Shown here in pieces: positions 34,340 to 45,600 of a stretch of DNA of 64,000 nucleotides (the stretch's first letter is position 1; every line of letters begins with the position of its first letter). Location of the stretch: positions 4,965,001 to 5,029,000 of the forward strand of contig NC_134025.1 of NCBI RefSeq assembly GCF_964204645.1, in the 5' to 3' direction. The position numbers and the translations under genes are program-made. The DNA is from Tubulanus polymorphus (taxonomy: Eukaryota > Nemertea > Palaeonemertea > Tubulaniformes > Tubulanidae). The notes below the pieces were generated by a model. It made no database searches, had not been told where the DNA came from, and was given only the letters and a program-made list of their open reading frames with translations.

Positions 34340-37300
34340 CAAAGTCAAAAAAATGTTTCTTCGAGCTAGTAGTTGTTTCGACTATATTGTAATCTTTAGG
34401 AATAAATACTGAATCAGTATTTAATCCTGCTCTATAGCTGGGTTATATTTCTCGAATTGAAGTTAATTCGTGTTTGTGAAACGGGCATCGAAAATTAACC
34501 TCAAAATTTAAATTCGAATATTAGCAAATTTACTCGAATTAGGGGCTTAATCCCCCATTCGTGAAACTAGGCCCAGTCGGCCCGACCACTTTTATTGGCA
34601 TGCACCAATGAGGTCTGTGATTTGGCCACAAAAACCGACTAGGGTCTAATGCTGGGGTGTGGGCAATAGACAGTTATTATGGATAATTCTTTCGCAAAAC
34701 ACAATTAGAAATCTTTCTGTTTGCCACCAAGGGTCATGAAGTGTCTGACAGGCTTTGATTATAGTCATCTTTTCAGTGAAAATGACTGTTAGAATATGGT
34801 AAATTTTCGATCGTTATTCAATGCAGACAGAGTGTTTAATTAAAATAGCTATTTTGAAATAAAATATTTGATATTTTTATTAAGAGAAAATGAAAGCAGT
34901 AAAAAGAAGGGGAATTTAGTTAGAGATATTTGTGCCATCAAACTATAATCCTTCTTTTTAGCATTCATATTTTACTGAGAGAATGTCTGAAAGGCTGATT
35001 ATCCCTCCAGGGCACAGACAATGCTAGAACTTTTTTTATTTCTCAGATCAGACAGAATAAACCTCTAAGACATTGTTTAAAAGTAATGTTAAGGAGGTGG
35101 AACTGCTAGCAAAGCTTGTAGATTTAGCAATGTTAATTCATGGCTCAAAATTGACCAAATCATTTACGGAATCTGATGAAATTAAAGTAACTAATGAAAT
35201 GGGGCCTGACAAAATTACCAGAAATATGGATAGAATTTCTGTCTTCCGGGGCTGAAATGTTATATCTTACCACAGTGAATTCACTTGAAGAGAATTTAGA
35301 AAAAACTGTGGTCTCGTGTGTCATATTATTGATATACTAGCTCATTGTGCCAGACAAGTTCAGACTGTGTGAGTTTATTGATTGCTGCTGCTATAACTCA
35401 ATTCAGTTTTTCACATTCGTAGATGCCAATATTGAACAAAGAATAACAATGATTGTCAAAGCTTCATTAGTGTTTATTTATCAGTCTGTATATAGTAGTT
35501 TTTCAACACACAAGGTTAGAAAAATCTGAAGGCATCAAAATGTTGCCCTGACGGATTACTGTTCTTTTGGGTGAATTGTCCTCCTTGTCTGGAAATTTGA
35601 GTCCTAAGGGTGAGTGACTTGAAATTCTGCCCGCGCATCTATGAAACTAGCCCCTTGACAAGAGATACTGATAGTGAAATATTATACTAGGCTTGGCTGA
35701 AGTCGTGTCTGATCAACTCAACTTGGATAACCGTTTAACTCTGATTTTTTGTGAAATATATTCGTCTGGGTTTTTATGAATGAAAGTATTCAATCTTACT
35801 CGGATAATCAAGTTTAACAAATTTCTGCTGTCCAAAATAGATCCAAGTTGATAGCTTAGTCAATCTTGCCATCCGCTTCGAAGAGCACTATACTCTATTT
35901 CTAAGATACCAAAAACTCATATAAATTTTTCCTCTTCCTGAATCATGATTCTGGTGTTCATCTGTGTCTTAAAAATACTAGAACTAACTGGCCACATTCC
36001 TCTAGAATATTTACTTTTTCCTAGAACTAAGACAATACTTGGGTTAGGCCGCTCGGAGATTCTTAATAATTGCCCGATCTTGATATTTCACCTAGATGAC
36101 CTAATACCAAGATTGTTTATACGTTTGTTTATGTGAAATCGACTTATACCAGATATCTTTCATATAACCTTCTGAATTGTAGATACTATTAATCTTACAA
36201 ATGCTTCGTAATGTGGCAGTTTTGCCGTACCAGGTATAGGCTAGTTCAAAACATCTTAGCTTGTAGCTGATAACTAGGTAGGGCGCATTGGTTTTATTTT
36301 GTCTACCATTTTTATTCTTTTTATAAACAATGCACATGTTTTTAAATAGAATTGAATGAAGTCAATGAACTTTGATATTTGAAGTAAATTTCGAATGTTG
36401 AATTCAGGTGAACTCGTGCAGAATTATCTAGTGTTGAATGTTTAAAGGTGCTCAGATTTTTTTATTCATCATAATCAAATAGCATGATCGTCAATGAAAC
36501 AAAGCTTAAAGAGAACGAATCGACAGAGCTATGTATGATATAAATACATACAAAACTATAGAGAAAAAAATATTCACTGGTAATGTCAAAGTACTATTCA
36601 CATATAATTTCAAATTATCAATTTAATATAATGTTCAAAGCCTGATTTGATACACCTCCCCAATTGTATCAATTCTAAATGCTTGTTTGTTTTATTGAGT
36701 ATTACAAACTGCTGTGGTTGAAAAAACATAAGATACACCTTATGACGAGTTTGCTAACTTTTGATCAATGAATGTTTTATCCCTTTATGATCTGGAAACG
36801 ACAGCGAAGAAGATTTCTCCTGAAAAACCATTGAAGTTCCTTTAGATCAAATGAAAGACGAGCAGAGTAAAGCTTTCAAAAACCTTTTTCATCTGTTCAA
36901 TCCCCCATCACCGAGCTGAAAGTATTTTTGATAAAGCGGCCGGAATTGTTTTATAATCTTATGGTTCAATCGAACATCCAACGATATGTTTGGATCCATA
37001 TACAAATGAGTTGGGAGTCTTGGGTCAATCATTTGATATTTAAGGAGCGGTTCTAAAAAAATCTGTTGCCATTTACCGCTGTCCTTGAATTTTTATCACA
37101 TAATACTTTTTAGTCGGTGACATCTAAATCTGAAAGCCTACACGCTATTTGAGACCCCCATATGTATTGCAACCTCTTATTTCATTTTCCGGTAAATCGT
37201 TTTGCAAGCACCGGAGGTGTATGAAATATTTACCGACACCAATTTGTAATTTTGTTCAAGTGTATTGCGTGGTCTTCTCGGTCTGGAGCCTGTGGCAAAG

Positions 37301-37756
37301 ATTCAACAGCTTTAATCAACAGGTTTTATGCCAAGCGACATCGTGATCAGTTAGTCGACTAATCAACACTGGCCTAGAGCATTTAATAACAAACAAAAAG
37401 TCCATGCCAGAAACCTTGGCTTCATCACTTTCTGTGCTGTATTTTGGTACTGGTACCGTAAGTGTTTTGGCGATGTATTTGAGATAGACTTGTCTTCAGG
37501 CATGAAATGGTTGATGTATTGTGTGGTATTGAAAGGTTGAAAACAACGAACGTAGTTGTAGTTGTGAATGCATTTTCATTTAGCTGCATTTATCGGAAAA
37601 CACTTGGGATTTTTTCAGTATTGAATGTAGTAATAGCCGACCTCATTTCTGAAACATTTAGATCAAGCCGTTGTTGGACATGCAACGTTCCAGAAATTGG
37701 TCAACAAGTTATTTTCCAATACCTTGTTCAACTGGTCATTTTGTCTGTAAAAGTTA
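34340..37756. other. Intergenic sequence
   Basis: AT-rich and without recognisable exons. Fragments such as GAAACTAGGCCCAG (about 34563) and GAAACTAGCCCC (about 35645) resemble the tips of the foldback family and may be decayed copies. Confidence 0.4.
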
Positions 37757-38101
37757 GGCCTTTTTTTATCACTTGGAGTACAGATTTTTTTTCAAGAAAA
37801 AGGGCAAAGGGAACAAAAATAAAAATTATTTGAAAAATTTTCTATAACGAGTGTTTTGAAATTCTTTTGATTATTTGAGTATTACTCTCCGAAGGATTAC
37901 AGAAAAAAGGAGTGGAAATTGTGATAAATTTGATTCAAATGAAGGGCGAAACAAAAAATTTTTCTGCAAATTACGAGATTTAGATTTTTCTTTTATTGAA
38001 AAATTATGAAAACACAAAGGAGGGCTAACAAATATTGTTTGATAATTTTTTCAGAATTATGGGAGGCAGATCTGTACTCCCAAGTGATTTAAAAAAAGCC
38101 C
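37757..38101. mobile_element. TA-flanked foldback MITE
   Basis: A 345-bp element with inverted ends of about 30 bp: GGCCTTTTTTTATCACTTGG and onward at 37757-37785, and the reverse-complement counterpart at 38070-38101 (with ACTTGGGAGTACAGAT). TA dinucleotides flank both ends, which fits a TA target-site duplication as made by Tc1/mariner or PIF-like elements. There is no transposase frame. Confidence 0.7.
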
Positions 38102-39417
38102 TAGAGTGGCAATATGGTGGAAATTTGTCCAATGGAGAAAAAGCTGCTCGTCTAACTCATTATTGAGTCTCATTTTGCATGAAATGTGATCGATTTAACA
38201 TTCTGTTGGCATGTCGCCAGTAATCATTCAGTATTTTCAAATTCCCAGTATATGCATTTTACGCAAGTTGTGCTGTATTGGAGGAAATTCAGTCAAGAGT
38301 ATTTGCTCAACAATTCTTGTTTGCTTCTGACCTAGAATAGAATCTACACCTTATAATGGTTGGAAAATGATTATATTACGACATAGATGTGAGTATACGG
38401 GATTCTGAATGGGGATGAATGTCAGACGAGATTGATTGAGTGTAACATGATCTTCACTGACGTTTCTACATGAAATTCATACTCAAGTTTGATATATTTG
38501 TAAAGCAAGATAAATTCATTTTATCATAATTTACAGCTTAATGAATAACATTTATAATAAAACTAACTTTAGTTCGAAACAAAATAGTAAATTACATTTA
38601 TCGAAAGTAAGATAATAGTTGAAAATCGTATGTTGGTTATCAATTTAAAATCAGGCAGTTATTGAAAGAGTAAAATGTGAAGAACTTCCAATACCAGAAC
38701 TACCAGTATAAGTGCACATGATAAGACCTTATTGAGTATATGGAGCCAGCCCAACCAACTTGGCAAAATATATTCCTAGAGATTATGAAGGTTTTATCAC
38801 AAATATTGGCTGGGTCATCATCAAGAGTCTTAATGAAGTACTTTTCCACTTCTAGGTTATCTAACTAAGGCTCGATGTAAAAACAATTAGATGTTGATGA
38901 AGCTTATCGAGAGTTAACCTTGAGACATATTATATTATCGTTGCCAATGTTGCCAATGATTAGATAAGATGGCTTCTACTGAAAATGAATTTTCCTCATC
39001 ATCAATCTGCCTGAAAAGTTATCCTAACGCAAGCTTTGTGTATTCAGTTGTCGTGTAATTCATGCGATACTTCAGTAATTCACTATTCTTAGAAAGTGTT
39101 GAATCACTTAAACAACATAAAGATTTGGTATCAGATTCTATGCGCTGCTTATGTTTCATGTCAGATGCAGCGACAACTTGTTTGAGTACTAATTGTGCGT
39201 TTTTTGTATGACGGCTTTGCATTGTTACGTCGTCTATCCATATACAACACGATAGGCGGGATTTCGTGTTTTAGAATTTAAGTGATTACCGGCCAAGTTG
39301 ACATGATTTTCCATCAATCGTGAAGTTATAAGCGTTGTGCTGCTGCCACTCGCTCACTGGTGATTGTCAAGCAATCTTCCATGTAAAGCGAACTAATATA
39401 AAACGATCGACCCGACA

Positions 39418-39437
39418 TCTCTCTCTCTCTCTCTCTC
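39418..39437. repeat. (CT)n microsatellite
   Basis: About ten perfect CT/TC copies. A GAGA-type tract this close to a TATA-like motif could be part of a promoter. Confidence 0.85.
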
Positions 39438-42400
39438 GTTCGCTGTAGCCAGATTCTCAGAACTGGTGATGATGTAAATAAAGAATTCACCGAAAATGAA
39501 TGAGCCTGAATTAGATTATCGGATTCTTTTTTTCAAGCCGGATTTGTAACGGGGCCTTCGCCAACATGCGTGGGTGCTGTTCTTGTGAATGTAAATGTCT
39601 AATAGATTGAAGGCTTGTTTTCCACCTGCCTTACCCTCTTGTCTATACCGCTGACATCCATCTTCTTTTTTCGTGGTACTTGCATTCTTTTTGATTCGTG
39701 ATCGATCTGTGTGGTCATCTACTCCCCCCCTCAACTTTTCTCAATTGCACATGCATATGTATGCATTTCAGTGGAAGTAGAACAGCTGAGTGCTAAAAAA
39801 ATCATTCGATCTTATAGTGATTATTGATATTCAACAGGTAGGCTTTTCCATTTGGTAAGCAATGCTTCTGTTTTAGATGAAATTAGATGGCAGGATGTAG
39901 TAAGTTTTTCTCGGTATGAAACGAGTTGTAAAACAAATGTTTATGAATATTTGTTTACGTAGCGAACCTACTCGTGAGATTGAATTGCTTAATGCAGCAT
40001 CACGGCATAAGATTTTAGATCCCTTCGCATAGTTTCTGGCTTGTAACCGGTGTCAAGTTCAATGAATCTCATTCAGCCTAGGCATTTTATTTGGTCTGAC
40101 GCACACCTTCGAGAATTCATTGCCGACATACATGCTTTTTCCATAAAATCTATATTCCCTACTGAGGATGTTGGGCTGTTTTTTTTTTTAAGTTGGATTA
40201 TTGGTCCGCCGATGAAAAATTTTATCTTTATTTTTTTCCCAGTTTTTTTATGCATAGATATGAAAATAGAAGAAAACGTTTGTTATTTTTCCCACTGTCA
40301 CGTCATCTTTTGACATCTCGTACACAAAAAATCACGGTGCATTTTCTTGCTCCAAGCTATCTTTTAGTCCGAAGTGACAGGTACATAGAATATAAAAGAT
40401 TTTTTACGGAGTAACCGTGAATTTTTAAGCAGAAATTCTCAGAGTGCTACATCAATGAATTATTGATTAAAACCATAGTCGTTTTAGATGCTGTGTTAAT
40501 TTCTGCGCAAAATTTAGTAAATATCTTCAGTGTTCTATTGCACATATTTTTCTTCATTATGTTGCTCCATTTTTATATCGATCAGATCAATAGCAAATAA
40601 ACATGTTTCTAGGAAAAGCGAACGAACTCATTATCAATCAACCTGTCTATATGTTCATGCGTAGTCGTTAAGATTTAACCAACAAATTTTTGAGCTGTGA
40701 CCGTTCAATCAATACGCGATACATGAAACCGCGATGTGTATCTTGACCTGAGATATTAAATGCCAAGGTCGTTTAAAAAAGATTATTCAAACATAACTAT
40801 GACCGATTAAGTGCGGAGGGTATTTACTACACGTGGGTTCAAACAATCTGTGTTCTGATGATAGAAATTAACGTAAACACTCTAAAAACATGATGAATAA
40901 ATCAATCAGGTTGAAAATATGAAAATGATATAATAGTGATCATCGTATCAAGCATTTTTGAGATATTCCAATTAAGGGTGTTATTGGTGTCACTGTATCT
41001 TTGTAGTATGAAAACTTGTGATAATAGTTTTCTGTCATTCTCATTTATTCAAATGAAAAACAATGGTACTTTTTTAAGTAGACTTTAAAAAGAACCAGTT
41101 GAACTATGTTTTTATATCGTGTCGCTCAATGCGTCACCGTTATTTTTACTGTGTAATCTGTTTCTCGGTAAAGTACACAGTCCTCCTATCTGTCTCTCTC
41201 TCTCGCTTTTCAGCTGCCATTGAACCCATTACGTATTTGACCTTGACACGTTTTATAAAACAGAAAACCGTATTTCGTCCACTTGTATTTGCACATTGTG
41301 CGACGTCATGTCGGACTATTGATTAAATGTCGTGTACTTCATTTCTCGCACAGGCGTGAGATTTTTTACAATGCTTCACATGTACATCATTGCGGAAAGT
41401 TTTCCATATAATTTTACATAGCAAACTCCACAATGCTCGAAGTAAATGATATATTACAAACAGAAGTACTGTGGAGGCAGTGTTTTGATAATAACGGACT
41501 ATTTCTTATTATCGCAACACGGGAAAATCTGTTCGATAACTTTTTTACGATAGGTAGGAATACGAGTTTGCGCTGTGCATTAATTAATAGACGAGGGAGG
41601 CATCAGGCAACATGAGGAATGAAAATTTGATAGCTCGCCGTAACCATCTGTCAATGAGTAAACGATACCTGTTCACAGAATAATTTATTATTGCATTATA
41701 TCACAGGTTTGCAAATAGTTTATAGCAAGCTCTGCACTATAAGCAAAAAGTCTTGATGAAAACTCTTTCAGTCAATGAATATAGTTCGCCTAATTTACAA
41801 GGCAATATTAAGTCATTAAATTAGGTTGTATGTACTCATTGTTGTATAAATGTGTGCTAATTGATTTTTTGTTGATATGCAAAAACACATTGGTTGTGTC
41901 AACATTATCAGTTAATGACAATTTTTAAATTAGATGTTTTTTTAATCAGATTAATCAAATTATTGACTTCACTGACAAATTACTGACTTCCTTTAAGTCG
42001 TCTTTCGAAATCAAAACTAAAGCTATTTCTATTCATGGATGGATTATGATATCAGAGATTCGATGATCTTCCTAAGATCTGCAAGTATAGTTTGTTCAGC
42101 TACTGATTTCAATATAGCCCCCGTACGTACATATTTGAAGTTGATGTCTGTGACCAGCCATTGTCATCTGATAAGCTGTGCTCTGAGTACAATAAGCTCA
42201 TCTGCAATGGCATTGGCTTCTATATAGCTCCTATTCCCATAAAGCCCGTGCCTGTGCTTTACCGAAATTGTTCATCCGTGACGGTGACCCTGAAATTAAA
42301 CCACTTAGGTAGAGATAAGTAAACTGTGCCTAGTTAGTAGGAGTATACCAGTGCTCCATTAGATAACATATGAGAAACATGAGAATGTGAAATATCAAAT

Positions 42401-42581
42401 GGTGCCAAGAAGATGATCCTATATAAGATAACCTTTGTTTATAAATACAGACAACAGTTGAATAAGTTTTAGAAGAAAGACCCTATTTCTTGTTGGAGAA
42501 CCCTTGTGAATCATGAATAACAAGTCAAGTGTCTTTATGTCTAGATTTATGGTTCAAATGTGCGTTGATTTTCATATACTG

Positions 42582-42601
42582 GTATATATATATATATATA
42601 T
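42582..42601. repeat. (TA)n tract next to a splice acceptor
   Basis: A run of TA repeats immediately upstream of the acceptor of the first coding exon of the nuclear receptor gene. Confidence 0.85.
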
Positions 42602-42636
42602 CTCATATATATTTTCAGAATTTTTAAAAATCACCG

Positions 42637-45600
42637 ATGAAAAGGATCACTATGGATGAGCGCAATGACCACCACATTCCAGTACTGCAGTTTTCGCCAA
42701 CTCCACTTATACGGAATTTAGGTCGTGTACCGTCGGAGGGACCGCTGAAAAAATTCTATTTGAATCGAGAGAGGTTGAACCGCACGGGCACGGCAACAAC
42801 CCAGACTGAGTGGAGTTTGCCGTGTGATGTCGAAATCCCCTACGACATCATCAACAAGTTCAGCGTGTTTCCGAAAGAGCACGCCAGTTTAGACGAAAGT
42901 CGACAATACCTCGAAATTTTGTGCCGAGTCGAAGACAAAGTGAGAAACTTCGAACGTCAACTCGCTCGGCATAGTTTACTGTTTAATGACAGCGCATTAC
43001 CGTTGCATTACAAACACCTACGTGATACACCTTTGACCAACGATAGTTCGAAAGGTGTACTTGAAGACGAACCGGACGAAACTGAAGACGACGATATGGA
43101 CAGCGCTATGGATCTGACTCTGTCCAGTATGCCCAGCGTGTGTAATGACGATATTTTAGGTACATACAATGAGCCTCATTATCCGCGCAGTTATCACCAA
43201 TATTCTAGAAACGGACACGATAGGAGCGCGTCGGCTAGTGCATATGACAGCCACAAACTGGGCCCGGCCCGACCAAACTTCTCTAATCTAAACGGACACA
43301 TGTCCCGTTCGCCGGTAGTCATTGATCTAACGCATTCTCCCGAAAATCGATGTCCGTTGCCTTCGGCAAAAACTCACAACGGCGAGGCAGGACGATTCAG
43401 CGAACGCTTCCTGAAGTCAGATTACACGAACCACAGCATGGGGCCTCCGCAGATACCTGACGGTTTAATAACGATGTCAGCGATACAGCAACATCGACAA
43501 TCAAATCTTTTTAGGAATTCGGAACGAGTGAACCAGATATTTTCCCCGAATCATGCATTCCAACACCAGATGGACATGGTTCAAAATATGTTTAGTAATA
43601 AAACGAGGGGGGACATGAACGGGTTGCGTTACGACGAATGCACATTAGATAACAGTAAAGCTACCGTATCATCAGAACGTCACACGTCTTACAAACCGTC
43701 GTCGTCGTTTACCAAATCGCACGCATCACAATTGAGAAGCGACCTTCACGACGCGGTGGCGCCTTCGTCGCCGATACCCGAACGACAATCGCTTAAAACT
43801 TCATCATCGTTTCTCAATAATTACGACGAGACGAACAATGATAATATCGAAAACGGATTTAACAACGTAATCAACGTCTCATCGGCGTCGGCTTCGACGT
43901 CGTTCAACAAAACCGATAGATCGAGAGTGATCGTCACATCTTCAGAATTCGATAATAACGAAAAAACGCCCCGTGATAACGTGCAGCAAAAACGAAGTTC
44001 ATCATCTGGCAACGATCCCACAGTGTGTAAAGCCCCCAGACGTACATCTTATCAACGCACTATCGAGAAAGTATCGTGTCAAGTATGCGGAGATATTGCT
44101 TCTGGATTTCACTGCGGCGCTTATGTTTGTGAGGCGTGCAAGGTGAGTTGCGATATTTCCCTCTATAAATAGATTCATCGCTTTTTTTTGGACGAGCTCC
44201 AATTCCATTCGAATGAATAGCTGTCATTATTGCCAGGGGAAATGGGAGACAATTTTTTCAGTTAGAAATTGTTGATTTTATTACTTCATCAGCCTGTTCT
44301 ACTTATAACCTTTTTAAGGCCCATGGGCTGAAATGGTTTTTATATCATTTACCTTTAACATCGATTAAAAAAATGCCGTATTTTGTAACACTTGAAAATG
44401 TTTTTATTCGTTGGAAAGATTTAGTCTAATTGAGTCAGTTGAGTTTTGCTTAGACTTCAGCCGCGATCACATGAGCACTTATGGCCTGCGCCAAATTAGG
44501 CCCGGAACAACTGTTCACACGCTGCCATATGGGCCTGTACCTGTTTGGCCCGGACAAAATTTGGCCAGACCAAAGACGTCCGGACCAGGCCCGAGTCAAA
44601 TTTAGCATGGGCCAAATTATTGCGTGTGAATTGCAACTGGTTCCGGAAGTGACTCACTTCACATTGTTTAAGCAGTGTAAGCAAGGGCCAAATTTGACTC
44701 TGGTCTGATCCGAGCCAAATTTTCTCTGTGCGATTACAGCTTTAGTCTGGGCAGTGGCTGTTCATCTATGGAAAATCATAATAATGATTATTAAGTTAAT
44801 GCATTATGAAAAGAAGTAAGAGGTTTAGTTGCCATAACAACACATCTAATTAATTCCGATGACTAGTTGTTGATGAAATTAGTTACCGGATATCGGTACA
44901 TATATCTTCGTGATGATTTTTTAAAGTCACTTTTCAAGTTCTACTTCACTATCTCCCTCCCCTCTCCATCTCTCCATCTCCCTCCCTTCCTCCCTCCCTC
45001 CCCCTCCTCTTCCCCTCTCCCTCTTTCCCTCCTTCCCTCCCTCTCCCTCTCTCCCTCTCTCCCTCTCTCCTCTCTCCCTCTCTCCCTCTCTCCCTCTCTC
45101 CCTCTCTCCCTCTCTCCCTCTCTCCCTCACTCCCTCACTCCCTCCCTCTCCCTCCCTCCCTCTCTCTCTCTCTCTGTAACATGCCGGTTCGGAGAATTCA
45201 TTAAACTGCTATGCTTCATGCGCAAACAATCGGTGTTGACATTGAATTTTTAAGTTAGAGCCGTCATAGATGGAAAATATCTACTTCGCGAGATATGGCC
45301 GTTTTTGGATGTTGATGAATTATGTTGCTGCGATCGGCTGTCTGTGAATTATTCCCAAAAGGAATGTGAAAAACAAATTGAATACGTGTCTAACACTCGT
45401 TGCACAGGATCGTATCGAGGACAAAGAATTGGCATTCCAGATCTCTAATACTTTTAGGCCCGTTACCAAATCGCAAAAACGGCTGGTTTTTTCATATGGA
45501 TAGACTGATATTTTATCATTATGTTCCGTTGCATATGTATCGAACAAACTTCAATAACTATTATTCATACTGCGTAACAGTACGTCAGTAACACTTAGGT

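Larger units (their letters stand above)
38102..42618. other. Region upstream of the nuclear receptor coding exons
   Basis: No protein-coding exon was recognised. The first coding exon of the receptor opens with a splice acceptor (TTTTCAG ending at 42618), so at least one untranslated exon and the promoter must lie upstream, probably here. A possible site is about 39,390-39,470, where a TATA-like ATATAAAA (about 39,400) is followed by a (CT)n run. This location is only a suggestion. Confidence 0.4.

Noticed and set aside
37507-37833. 108-codon frame with a hydrophobic stretch
   Set aside because: It overlaps the end of the TA-flanked MITE and shows no membrane-protein or domain pattern beyond AT-rich bias.
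44002-44208. Minus-strand frames opposite the receptor exon
   Set aside because: They are shadows of the zinc-finger coding sequence.
44867-45253. 128-codon frame of Leu/Ser/Pro repeats and its Arg/Glu/Gly mirror on the other strand
   Set aside because: Both are translations of the homopyrimidine tract, not proteins.
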